64,000 nucleotides of DNA from Crotalaria pallida (Eukaryota; Streptophyta; Magnoliopsida; Fabales; Fabaceae), in contig CM075656.1 of NCBI GenBank assembly GCA_037953625.1, positions 68,901,001 to 68,965,000 of the forward strand, read 5' to 3'. The translations under genes and the position numbers were made by a program. Shown here piece by piece: positions 10,701 to 20,314 of the stretch; within the stretch, counting starts at the first letter, position 1, and every line of letters starts with the position of its first letter. The notes beneath the pieces were generated by a model that saw only the letters and a program-made list of their open reading frames with translations, made no database searches and was not told where the DNA came from.

Positions 10701-10868
10701 CTACTCGAGTAAATAGTCGTTTAATCGAGTATTAATCGAGTAAACTGAAACTTAATCGAGTAGAGCATGTGAAAAAATGACACTTAATCGAGTACACTGC
10801 AATTTAATCGAGTATTCCTGAAAGATTATTTTTTTCATACTCGAGTAAAGAACACTGTAATCGATTAA
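10701..10868. repeat. Array of TTAATCGAGTA / TACTCGAGTA palindromic motifs
   Basis: About eight copies of a 10-12 bp motif centred on TCGA lie within 168 bp, including TACTCGAGTA, several TTAATCGAGTA and TAATCGATTAAA. The array is between the end of pol and the start of the env-position ORF, about 260 bp upstream of its ATG. The same motifs occur near both ends of the LTRs of this element. A regulatory role is inference. Confidence 0.75.
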
Positions 10869-11172
10869 ATTATTTAAAAAAAATGCAGTTTTAATGCAGT
10901 TTTTGATACACAACTCATGGTATACATATCCAAAACATATATTCACATCATAAGCAGTGTATGAACACATTTTGCACAAGTAACAACTAATCAAATAAGC
11001 AAATAAGCATAACACCAATTCATTATATCAATATAATCACAATAGAAAACACTCATAACCAAGACCAATAGAATCATGATTTTGAAGTTCAAAAACATAA
11101 TAACTCAAAACAAATCACAAAGAAATAGGCATTTATAGTGAGATTGGTTTGATAAAAAAAATGCAAATACAA
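10869..11172. other. Copia spacer between pol and palindrome array
   Basis: AT-rich spacer without a credible coding frame or repeat. It follows the pol stop on the minus strand. Confidence 0.5.
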
Positions 11173-11437
11173 CTAACCAATGGTTGATTCATCCAAAATT
11201 CCTAGCTCCCTTCTAATATAATAAAAGGTATCTCTAGGAAGGGGTTTTGTAAAAATATCGGCTAGTTGATTTGTAGTTGAAACAAACTCAATCACACAAT
11301 CTCCTTTTTGAATATGATCTCTAATAAAATGATGCCGTATTTCAATATGCTTTGTTCGAGAATGAAGTACCGGGTTTTTAGTAAGATTAATAGCGGAAGT
11401 GTTATCACAACGAATTGGTATTTTTAACAAAGATACA
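11173..11437 (-). pseudogene. Copia pol: C-terminal RNase H piece after frameshift
   Basis: This frame carries the end of the copia RNase H domain: IRCDNTSAINLTKNPVLHSR, TKHIEIRHHFIRDHI and the terminal block QLADIFTKPLPRDTF, a hallmark of copia pol. It lies in a different frame from the rest of pol. The break is a one-base frameshift at about 11425-11445, shortly after the WMKQQLL block. The stop is at 11173-11175. Confidence 0.85.
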
Positions 11438-14270
11438 CCAAAATAAGTAATTGTTGTTTCATCCAAAGTATTTGTGCACAACAACTACCCGCCGCTATGT
11501 ATTCGGCTTCCGCGGTCGACAAAGCAACACAATTTTGCTTTTTGGAAAACCAAGAGACAAGTGAGTTACCTATCAAGTGACAAGTACCACTTGTACTCTT
11601 TCTATCTACTTTGCAACCGGCGAAATCGGAATCCGAATACCCTACTAAATTTAAAAATGCATCCCTAGGATACCAAAGTCCGATATTCATTGTTCCTTTT
11701 AAATATTTCATAATTCTTTTAACCGAAGTTAAATGCGATTCTTTTGGATTAGATTGATAACGTGCACACATACAAACGCTAAACATGATGTCAGGACGCG
11801 ATGCAGTTAAGTATAAAAGACTACCAATCATTCCTCTATACTTTGTTACCTCTATCGATTTGCCACTTTCGTCCTTATCCATGTAGCATGTAGCACTCAG
11901 TGGTGTTGACGCATGCTTGCAAGAATCCATACCAAAACGCTTTAAGAGTTCCTTGCAGTACTTTGTTTGATGTATATAGATTCCGGCGTCCATTTGCTTT
12001 ATTTGAAGACCAAGGAAGAATGTTAATTCGCCCATCATCGACATCTCGAATTCGCTTTGCATAAGATCTGAAAATTTCTTACAAAGCAATTCATTAGTAG
12101 CACCGAATATTATATCATCTACATAAATTTGAACTAATAGGATGTCCTTCCCGGACTTTTCAATAAAAAGGGTATTATCAACCGCGCCTCTTTTAAATTC
12201 TTTATTTATTAAAAATGTACTCAATCGATCATACCAAGCTCTAGGAGCTTGTTTGAGACCATAAAGAGCCTTTTTTAATTTGAAAACATAGTTAGGAAAT
12301 TCATGATTTTCAAAACCCGGCGGTTGAGATACATACACCTCCTCTTGAATAAATCCGTTAAGAAAAGCACTCTTAACATCCATTTGATATAATTTGAAAT
12401 TCATGATAGATGCATATGCCAATAAAAGTCTAATAGCTTCTAAACGTGCTACGGGCGCATAAGTCTCATCATAATCAATTCCTTCCTCTTGACTATATCC
12501 TTGGGCTACCAACCTAGCTTTGTTTCTAACAATAAAACCCAACTCATCTAACTTATTACGATAAACCCATCTAGTTCCTATAATAGGTCTATCATCGGGT
12601 CTAGGTACAAGTTCCCAAACCCTATTCCTTTCAAATTGATTTAGCTCCTCTTGCATAGCCATAACCCAATTTTCATCTTGGATGGCTTCATTAATATTTT
12701 TGGGTTCTACTTGTGAAACAAATGCAACAAAATGACAAATATTACGTAAAGAGCTTCGGGTTACCACTCCCTTAGCTATATCACCTAATACATTTGTCAA
12801 AGGATGATTCCGGTTGGTTTTCCATGCCAAAGGTAGTCCTTCATGTGCTTGTTCATTGCCATTTGAATTGTTAATATCTCCATGAGTTTGTATTTCCATT
12901 TCCTTCTCTTTCTCATTGTCATCACGTGGTACTTCTTCATATATATCAATACCTGAAATATTAAAAGTACCCTTCTCTCCTTTCGGAGATTCATCAAATA
13001 CAACATTTATTGATTCTTCAATAGTCAAAGTTCGCTTGTTAAACACTCTAAATGCTTTACTATGAGTCGAATAACCTAAGAATATCCCTTCATCCGCTTT
13101 TGGATCAAATTTTCCCAAAACTTGTTTTCCATTATTTAAAACAAAACATTTACATCCAAAAACATGAAAATAGGATATGTTAGGCTTTCGGCCTTTGAAA
13201 AGCTCATAGGGGGTTTTCTTAAGAGATGGCCTAATCATAACTCTATTCAACACATGGCAAGCGGTGCTTACCGCATCGGCCCAAAAGTATTTAGGAACTT
13301 TGCTATCACTCAACATAGTCCTTGCTAATTCTTCTAACACTCTATTCTTCCGCTCAACAACTCCGTTTTGTTGAGGAGTTCTAGGAGCAGAAAATTGATG
13401 TTCTACACCAAACTTATCACAAAATTTATCAAATGCATGATTTTCAAATTCACCACCATGATCGGTTCTAATAGCCACTATACTTTGATTGACTTTATTT
13501 TGAACAAGTTTGGCAAAGGCTTTAAAACGTGGAAAAGTTTGATCTTTTGATGGTAAAAAGAAAGTCCAAGTAAAACGTGAGTAGTCATCCACAATAACAA
13601 GTCCATAGTAATTACCTCCAAAGCTCATAGTTTGTGAGGGACCAAATAAATCCATATGTATGAGTTCCAACACCCTTGTAGTAGACATCACCTTCTTAGG
13701 TGCAAAATTAGTTTTCGTTTGTTTACACTTTTTACAAGGGGTGCAAACTCCATCAATTTTAAAATTGAGCTTCGGAAGACCAATCACTAAGTCCTTGGAT
13801 AAAATCTTGTTTAATTGTCCTAAGTGGACATGAGCTACTCTTCTATGCCAAAGCCAAACATCATTCTCTTTATTTATAAAACATTTTGAAAACAAAGAAG
13901 TAATATCATTTAAGTCAATCAAGTAAGTGTTATTGCACCGATTTCCCACAAATTTAATGGAATGATCACAATCACTTCTAATAATGCAATGGTTAGAGGT
14001 AAAACTAACACTATTTCCAATATCGCACAATTGACTAATGCTAAGTAGATTGTGCTCTAAGCCTTCAACATACAAAACATTATCAATTACAACATTGGAT
14101 GAGTTTCCAATTTTACCTATACCAAGGATTTTCCCACGATTGTTATCACCATATGTAACATGACCTTTATCTCTTGGTGAAAATTCGATGAAATGTCTCT
14201 TGTCTCCTGTCATGTGCCTTGAACAACCGCTGTCCAAATACCAACGATCATCTCTCATTCGAAGGCACAC
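11424..14270 (-). pseudogene. Copia pol: protease end, integrase, RT, RNase H
   Basis: It begins with the protease-like DSGCSRHMTGD block (residues about 13-23). Next is the pre-integrase zinc finger (LWHRRVAHVHLGQLNKI to CTPCKKCKQ, about 140-190). The integrase core shows HMDLFGPS, RTDHGGEFEN and PQQNGVVERKNR (about 205-330). The reverse transcriptase has NRVWELVPRP, KSAFLNG and the catalytic IYVDDIIFG (about 530-770). RNase H follows with YSDSDFAGCKVDRKSTSG and ALSTAEAEYIA (about 855-930). The frame is lost near 11436 by a one-base shift. It is also out of frame with gag, the gag stop lying 13 bp before the first codon. Confidence 0.9.
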
Positions 14271-14283
14271 CTACAAAAACAAA

Positions 14284-16098
14284 TTAAGTGGAAGACTTAG
14301 GTACCCAAACAATTTTGGGTCCTTGTGGGTTAATTTCCGGTTTTTGTCCCTTAACAATCCAAATAAATTCCTTATTGGGAACACCATAATTTTTGATATT
14401 GCAAAATTTTGAAGTATGACCAAAGATGCCACAATAGAAACATGTTGGTTTTCTAGAAAAATTCACCTTTGAAAATTTTCCAACTTTTCTATAGGACTTC
14501 TTCTTTGGTTTGATGTATCCCAAACCGGTTCTATTTGTATTGTCTCGTTGACTAGAGAGCAAATCATTTAAATTCATTTTTCCTTTTGTAAAGGTAGCAA
14601 GTTTTTCTTTCAAATCATGTAATTCATTTTCATAAGTCTTGCACCTTTCACAATCGGAAATCACAGCATTAGAAACACAATGATCACATGATGCATTAGA
14701 GTAAATGAGTTCTAAAGTCTCATTTTGAAGTACAAGTTCATCAATATGTGTTTGCATTTCTTTAATCTTTTCATTGTACTTCAAAATGGCTTTCTTAGCC
14801 TCTATGTTGATTTTAGCTAATTTTTTAAGTTCGGCATGCATATCAACATAGGCATTATAAAGTGCATCATATGAAGGGGAAGAGCAAGATTCACTATCCG
14901 AATCCACATCAGAGTTAGTTTTAGAATGTACCTCCTTTGAGCTTGATTGCTCAAGAGACGTGTCACTAGTGGAAGCTTCAATGTCATCCTTAGCCATTAA
15001 ACACAAATTTGCCGATTCTTCCTCCTCCGAAGTGCTAGAGTTAGTGTCATCTTCGGGTTCGTCCCAAACAATGTAGGCTTTCTTAGCCTTATGATTGTTG
15101 GACCTCTTCTTATCACTATCGGACTTTTTAGGCTTTTGAGGACAATGATATTTGATGTGACCCGCTTTCCCACATGTATGACATATTATCTTGTCTCTAG
15201 GGGTTTTTGACCTTTGTGGAGTTTCCTTGCTTTCCTTTGAATTGAATCTTCTTGTGTTTCCTTTCTTCTTAAGAAACTTTTTGAAGTTCTTGACCATGAA
15301 TGCAAGTGACTCATCATCCAAGTCGGAATCCGAATCTTCATCTTGTGAAGAGTCATTTTGAGTATCAACCATTTTTGATGAAACCTTCAATGCGATACCC
15401 TTTTTCTTCTTGTCGGATTCTTCATTTGAATTTAGGCGTCCGAGCTCCATCTCATGCTCTTGCAACTTACCAAACAATGTAGCGAGATCCATGGTATCCA
15501 AATTTTTGGATTCAATTATGGCGGTCACCTTAGGTTGCCAATTCCTATCCAAACATCTCAAAACTTTGTTAGTAAGTTCTCCCGGTAAGAAAGCCTTACC
15601 AAGAGCAAGCAAGTGATTAATAATATGAGTAAATCTCTTTTTCATATCATTAATATTTTCATTAGGCAACATTTGAAATAACTCATATTCACGCATCAAG
15701 ACATTCAATCTAGCTCGCCTAACTTCACTAGTTCCCTCGTGAGTCACTTGTAAAGTGTCCCACATTTCCTTTGCACTAGCGCATTGGGAGACCCTAAAGA
15801 ACTCGTCATAGGACAAAGCGGAGGTGATGATATTCTTAGCTTTGTAATCAAGTTGAATTTTCTTTTTATCATCCTCCGTCCACTTCTCCTCGGGAGTTAA
15901 CATTTGAACATCTTCAACTAGGGTATAGGGAATGTGTGGACCTTTTTCGATTGCTTTCCAAATCTCAACATCAATAGCTTGTATAAAAATTTTCATCCTT
16001 ATTTTCCAGTAAGCATATCCCTCACCTCCAAATAGTGGGGGACGATTTATAGCAGCACCTTCTCCTCCAAAAGGGTTTTGAGAGCCCATGGTTTCCAA
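14284..16098 (-). CDS. Copia gag (UBN2-type, two zinc knuckles)
   Basis: This 604-residue Gag is open throughout. The N-terminus (FGGEGYAYWKIRMKIFI) is the usual DUF4219-like start, and residues about 105-175 match the copia gag polypeptide family (MWDTLQVTHEGTSEVRRARL). Two CCHC zinc knuckles are visible: CHTCGKAGHIKYHC near residue 304 and CFYCGIFGHTSKFC near residue 552, with an acidic Ser-rich region and a coiled-coil-like stretch between them. The ATG at 16098 lies about 45 bp downstream of the primer site on the minus strand. A TAA at 14284-14286 and a frame change separate it from pol. Confidence 0.9.
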   Translation of the reverse strand: METMGSQNPFGGEGAAINRPPLFGGEGYAYWKIRMKIFIQAIDVEIWKAIEKGPHIPYTLVEDVQMLTPEEKWTEDDKKKIQLDYKAKNIITSALSYDEFFRVSQCASAKEMWDTLQVTHEGTSEVRRARLNVLMREYELFQMLPNENINDMKKRFTHIINHLLALGKAFLPGELTNKVLRCLDRNWQPKVTAIIESKNLDTMDLATLFGKLQEHEMELGRLNSNEESDKKKKGIALKVSSKMVDTQNDSSQDEDSDSDLDDESLAFMVKNFKKFLKKKGNTRRFNSKESKETPQRSKTPRDKIICHTCGKAGHIKYHCPQKPKKSDSDKKRSNNHKAKKAYIVWDEPEDDTNSSTSEEEESANLCLMAKDDIEASTSDTSLEQSSSKEVHSKTNSDVDSDSESCSSPSYDALYNAYVDMHAELKKLAKINIEAKKAILKYNEKIKEMQTHIDELVLQNETLELIYSNASCDHCVSNAVISDCERCKTYENELHDLKEKLATFTKGKMNLNDLLSSQRDNTNRTGLGYIKPKKKSYRKVGKFSKVNFSRKPTCFYCGIFGHTSKFCNIKNYGVPNKEFIWIVKGQKPEINPQGPKIVWVPKSST

Positions 16099-16142
16099 TG
16101 GATCTTTTCGAAAAAGTCTTTAAACTCGGTTTATTCGACCGA

Positions 16143-16154
16143 GCTCTGATACCA
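16143..16154 (-). promoter_or_regulatory. Copia primer binding site, tRNA-iMet type
   Basis: The minus strand reads TGGTATCAGAGC, two bases after the end of the 5' LTR. It is complementary to the 3' end of plant initiator methionine tRNA, and it fixes the orientation of the element. Confidence 0.9.
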
Positions 16155-16156
16155 CT

Positions 16157-17490
16157 TGTTGGAAACCAACAAGCGAGTAAAATAACCTTCTAGAGGGGGG
16201 GTGAATAGAATGGTTAAACCACGATGTACGATTTTCGAAAAGGAATCAAAAACAGTTCAATTTAGTCAATTTTAACTGATCTACTCGAGTAACCTGCAAC
16301 TTACTCGAGTATTCCTGAAAGATGATTTTTACTTAATCGAGTATTACTCGATTAACCACTGTTAAATCACAGAAAATCAGAATTCAATTCAAAACGATTC
16401 TTCATCGAAAATCAATGAATCAAGAAATCAAAACATAGAGAATCAATTACAAATCAATTAATGAAATAATAACGATTGCGTAATTGAAAGCCCCAATTCT
16501 AATTCTAAATTGATTTTACGTTTTGATCGATTTTAATAACGAAAATATGAAAAAGGCTCAAGAACGAAGAACACGGTGATTTTAGCCTGGTTCACTCATA
16601 AACGATGAGCTACATCCAGTCCACCCTCTCTGGATTGGGTGATTTGCTACACTATGAAATGAAAGATTAGTATACACCAATGTTAGAATCCTCTCTTACA
16701 CTCGATCCTAACCCTTTGTTAATTGAAGTACCAATTCAATTAACTCTACCCAATCTTTATTTCAATCTTCGTTCTTCCTCAATCAAAAGTCGCTTTTGAT
16801 TCGAATGAGCTTCAAGCAATGAAATCCCCGATTGCTCCAAGGTAGTGCTCCAACCTTCTTTCTTCTTCAATTTGTCACAATTGAATCTTGTTGTTGAATC
16901 TTGAATGTGTAACCCTTTGTTACAAATGAATTCAACTAGAAATGTTCAAAGAACTATGAATCTCTAAAATTGAAACCAAAAGAATGAATTGTGTTTGTAA
17001 ATTGAGATTCAAATGAACATGATAGAGAGTATGTAAAATCAGAGAGTTTTTGCTCAAGAAAGTTGTAAGAATGTGTGAAAAATGCTGTATGAAAAAATAA
17101 GGTTCGTAACCTTTGCCAAAATGAAAATGAAAGCCTTTTAAACTTTCAGATATAACAGTTTTACTCGAGTAAACGAGTTCTTAATCGAGTACTACTCGAT
17201 TAATCTGACTCATACTCAATTAAACACTGCTAAAAGCCTTTTCTTTTAAAAATCATTTTTCACCTATTTATTTAGAAAAGATCTTGAGCCATTTTTCTCT
17301 ATCAATGCAATCTCAATTCTAAACATAATCAATTCTTTAATTTCAATTGAGATTTCTAATCCTAATTCTACCACCCATACTCATATAAAAAAATAATAAA
17401 ACAATTACAATACACATATATGAGAAAGTGATAAAACTAGTCCTTGATAAATTGTTGCTGTACAGTTGAATGCCTTGCCTTGCATCTTCA
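16157..17490 (-). repeat. 5' LTR of the copia element
   Basis: It matches 7380-8755 with few substitutions and lacks about 42 bp near its outer end. It runs TG...CA on the minus strand, and TTTTG follows at 17491-17495. TCGA-centred palindromes are present at the same relative places as in the other LTR. Confidence 0.9.
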
Positions 17491-18226
17491 TTTTGCTTAA
17501 AAGTGACTTCGAAGGAGGTGTACGTACAGTTCGACATGGGAAGATTTCGACAAAAGGATATTGTGTCGACAACATAAGTGATGTCGAGGGAGGTGTACTT
17601 AAGTGGCATGACTTAAAAGTGATCTCAACGGACGTGAACGTGTGTCGACAAATGGAAGAGGCGGAAACGAGAGGTCTGTGTCGAAATGATGGTGTCACGA
17701 GAAAAGAGGAGACAGAGAACGTCTAATCAGCATTGGGAACGGCGAAGTAATTATGGAGGCATTTAATGCTACTTGTGGCTATAAAATCCTCAGTTTTTGC
17801 CAAGGAAAGCCACGTGTTACAATGGAGAAATTTAAAGAATGCCTTCATGATTTCTGGAAAGAGGAAAAGCGATTCACATTCCACATAAACACGAGTGCAC
17901 CAAAGGATAAACATGTGGGATTAAGGTATTCGGGTGAGGACAGGAAAATGAAGGGATGCCTTCCCCGAATACCACCTTTATCCTCTTGAATAGTGAAAGG
18001 ATAAACATGTGGTATTACATAGATTCCATTTCCGGTGGTTTGAGTTAATGTTAAGGACTCTGAATTGGAGGAAACACTTAACTTGATAAATAACCATTGG
18101 AAGGGTCTCTGTAATCCCATAGGTCAAGGTTTGTGTCCTGCTAGGATCGACCAAGACTGCCTTTCCTATTAAAGAGTTAAAGGAAAAAAGTCCTTTGGCG
18201 ACATTCCAGTAGAAGTGTCGGGGGCA
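17491..18226 (+). repeat. Tat 3' untranslated region, right of copia insertion
   Basis: Degenerate repeat units beginning near 17499, 17575 and 17616 (AAGTGAYxTCGAxGGAGGTG-like) continue those left of the insertion. The rest has no convincing coding frame. It ends in a purine run (GTCGGGGGCA) directly before the LTR, which is the likely polypurine tract of the Tat element. Confidence 0.55.
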
Positions 18227-18451
18227 TGTTTTTCGATTGAATGCTGGTGAAACAGTGTTTAGTTGAATTACATGTCACCAATATCAATCGAATGCGTCTA
18301 AGGCCAACAGCGGGTCGAAGGCTTATTTCAGCGATAGCCCCGTCTGTCGAAAGGAGCTTGATGTCGGATGACATCTCAAAACCAAGAGGCTGGAGCACAA
18401 CAACGCCAATACTTCGAACAACAAAGAGACTTAGACAAGAGTCAAAGGTTG

Positions 18452-18497
18452 CAGTCGAAGGAAGATGCCAGTCGAAGGAAGATGCCAGTCGAAGCGG
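18452..18497 (+). repeat. 17-bp tandem repeat in the Tat LTR
   Basis: Two exact copies and a partial third of CAGTCGAAGGAAGATGC lie upstream of the LTR TATA box. They may be duplicated promoter sites. Confidence 0.8.
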
Positions 18498-18662
18498 TTT
18501 TCAGCAAAGATGTCACCACGAGTCGACAGAAGCATCCACTAAGCCCTAACCACGACGTGGGTAGTTACATCGTGGGGGATAGCGTAGTGGGTAGTTATCA
18601 AAAACGTGGGTTCTGCGGTTGTGCAGAACGTGCGAGTAAGCTTGTAAATAGTTTTCGGATTC

Positions 18663-18672
18663 CTATAAATAG
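18663..18672 (+). promoter_or_regulatory. TATA box of the Tat LTR
   Basis: CTATAAATAG lies about 345 bp before the end of the LTR. Confidence 0.6.
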
Positions 18673-19162
18673 GAAGTCCTTAGTTTGTAATCGGGGTCGG
18701 TTGCTAGGTTAACACATCAGGCTAAAATCCTAAACGTCTCACCGGAGCAGACAAACGGAGTAACGCCATTGTAAAGAACCTCAACCTTCCACCCATTTAA
18801 TTTCAATGCAAATCTTTACGTTTCCATGCACTTTACATTGCCTGCAATTTACTTATCGCGCAATTTAATCGCTTTCCTTTACGATTCCAAGCCATCTACT
18901 TTACTGCGATTTTAATCTTCCACCGCACCGTGTTCTTGGTGCCGGTTTTACGCGTACCTTCGCTCAATACCCGAAAATACCAAAAAAATACGGTCAAGTT
19001 CCTTTCACAAGATTACCATTTAACCTGTCGTTACCCACTCCCCACACTCAACCGTCAGTTCGGCAGGCGTCGGACGAAAATCACGCAAACAGGTTGTGAA
19101 GGACTGAACGTATGAAGGGCTGTTGTGCTGAAGGCTTTGTGCCTTATTGGCTTTGTTTTTTA

Positions 19163-19446
19163 CTCCCTCCGGTCCTATATATAGGACATACTTAACCATA
19201 TTCCTCGGACCAAGAAAAGTAGTTACTTTTATGAATTCTATGAGAATATATTGTAACATTACAATTTTACCCTCTCAACTTTTCTTGAAAAATTCACGCT
19301 CATTAATGAACAACAAAAAACACATGCATTTAATAAGGGCAAAAAAGAGAAAAAACAATAAATAATGCATAGAAAATACAAAATGTCTTATATATAGGAT
19401 CAAAGATTGCTTCTAGAATATATCCTATATATAAGACCGGAGGGAG
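19163..19446. mobile_element. Stowaway-like MITE
   Basis: A 284-bp element has terminal inverted repeats of about 22 bp, CTCCCTCCGGTCCTATATAT on the left matched with one mismatch on the right. TA flanks it on both sides (19161-19162, 19447-19448). These are the marks of Tc1/mariner-derived MITEs. It contains no coding sequence. Confidence 0.85.
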
Positions 19447-19865
19447 TACTTTTTTTTAATTTTTTTTAATATTTCAACTATCGGTCCGATCCGGTTTTTA
19501 CGATCTAAAAAATTGTGAGACCGTAGACCAGATCACAATAGAATGCTCCAACAATTTTAAGATCGGACCGGACCACGGTCTTGCGATCCAACAATTTTTT
19601 GATCAGGTCTGATCCGGTCCGACTAATCTTATGGTCCGAGACCGGACCACTTACACCCGTGGTTCCTGCTACATAAATGAAGTGAGTTGTGGACAATTGA
19701 CCAGAATCTCGTCAAGTTGCACTGTTGCAATTATTGAGAGTCAACGAAGACAGAAAGGTATTCATGTAATTAAAGCCAAACCAAATGGCATTTTTGAAAC
19801 CTTAAATTGCTCACACCATTTGTATGCTTTACCCACTCTCCTACGTTATTTTTTTTGTTGCCCAT

Positions 19866-20026
19866 CCGGTTCCCTAAGTACTACCTAGGTACATCCGGAT
19901 TCGACCCGGGTCGCGTGCCTGGCTATGGCAGGTGAGTCTCCCAACATGAATTTTCTGCATTCACAAGGACTCGAACTCGAGACCTTACTTAAACGAGATC
20001 GAGCCGCTTACCACTCGTCCCAACCC
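19866..20026 (-). mobile_element. tRNA-derived SINE
   Basis: On the minus strand the 5' part shows an A-box-like TGGTAAGCGG and, about 30 bases later, a B-box-like GAGTTCGAGTCC. A tail region containing GTCGAATCCGGATG and CCTAGGTAGTAC follows. It resembles plant Au-type SINEs. No clear target duplication was found. Confidence 0.6.
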
Positions 20027-20059
20027 ATTTTAAGTACTCCTACGTTATTTTTTCTATCC

Positions 20060-20215
20060 AATTTCCCGAAATATCATTGAAATACATCCGAATTCGAACA
20101 TATTACGTATCTAACTAACAGGTGAATTTGCCTTCATAAATTTTTTCATCTATAAAAAATAAAATTTGAAAACTTATTTAATCTAAAGTGAGCCATTTAC
20201 CACTTTGTCCAATTC
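20060..20215 (-). mobile_element. Older diverged SINE copy
   Basis: The order of blocks in 19866-20026 is repeated here at lower similarity: ACATCCGAATTCGAAC, then ACAGGTGAATTTGCC, then GTGAGCCATTTACCACT. The two copies lie head to tail, 34 bp apart, and immediately upstream of the F-box gene. Confidence 0.5.
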
Positions 20216-20237
20216 AGATGTTGGGTCTCTCCCACGT

Positions 20238-20248
20238 TATTTATATGC
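20238..20248 (+). promoter_or_regulatory. Candidate TATA box of the F-box gene
   Basis: TTATTTATATG lies about 70 bp before the ATG at 20315. The assignment is by position only. Confidence 0.4.
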
Positions 20249-20314
20249 ATTTCCCAAATCAAATTCTTTGCTTAGATCTTCTCCAAACCACTTCCCTCAC
20301 CTTCTTACAACACT

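Larger units (their letters stand above)
7380..17490 (-). mobile_element. Ty1/copia element, Sirevirus type, inserted in the Tat element
   Basis: The element has two LTRs of about 1.35 kb that begin TGAAGATG and end TTCCAACA on the minus strand, an initiator-Met primer site, gag, pol, an ORF in the env position and a polypurine tract. It is flanked by a TTTTG duplication (7375-7379 and 17491-17495). A large gag with two zinc knuckles, repeated polypurine-like tracts and a downstream env-position ORF are Sirevirus traits. The LTRs differ at only scattered bases plus one indel of about 42 bp, so the insertion is fairly young. A pol frameshift and an in-frame stop in the env-position ORF disable this copy. 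Confidence 0.9.
1..19009 (+). mobile_element. Ty3/gypsy element, Tat lineage, 3' portion (interrupted)
   Basis: The plus strand reads reverse transcriptase, RNase H, a second RNase H-like domain and integrase, followed by a long antisense gene, a repeat-rich untranslated stretch and a 3' LTR (18227-19009). A second RNase H and an extra ORF between pol and the 3' LTR, sometimes antisense, are known traits of the plant Tat lineage (Ogre, Retand and relatives). The 5' LTR, gag and protease lie left of the window. The element is split by the copia insertion at 7380-17490. Its pol is broken, so it is not autonomous. The right end is the least certain boundary, because no target duplication can be tested. 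Confidence 0.8.
18227..19009 (+). repeat. 3' LTR of the Tat element
   Basis: It starts TGTTTTTCGATTG right after a purine run and ends near CCTTTCACA. A TATA box (CTATAAATAG, 18663-18672) lies in the middle, as expected for an LTR promoter. A 17-bp direct repeat (CAGTCGAAGGAAGATGC) is present twice and a half at 18452-18497. The outer end is uncertain by some bases because the partner LTR is outside the window. Confidence 0.6.

Noticed and set aside
19450..19660. Repeated GGTCCGATCCGG / GGACCGGACC words
   Set aside because: Several related words lie close together, but I could not define termini, a target duplication or a repeat period.
19866..20026. A tRNA gene on the minus strand
   Set aside because: A- and B-box-like motifs are present, but no cloverleaf can be drawn and the 3' part is SINE-like.
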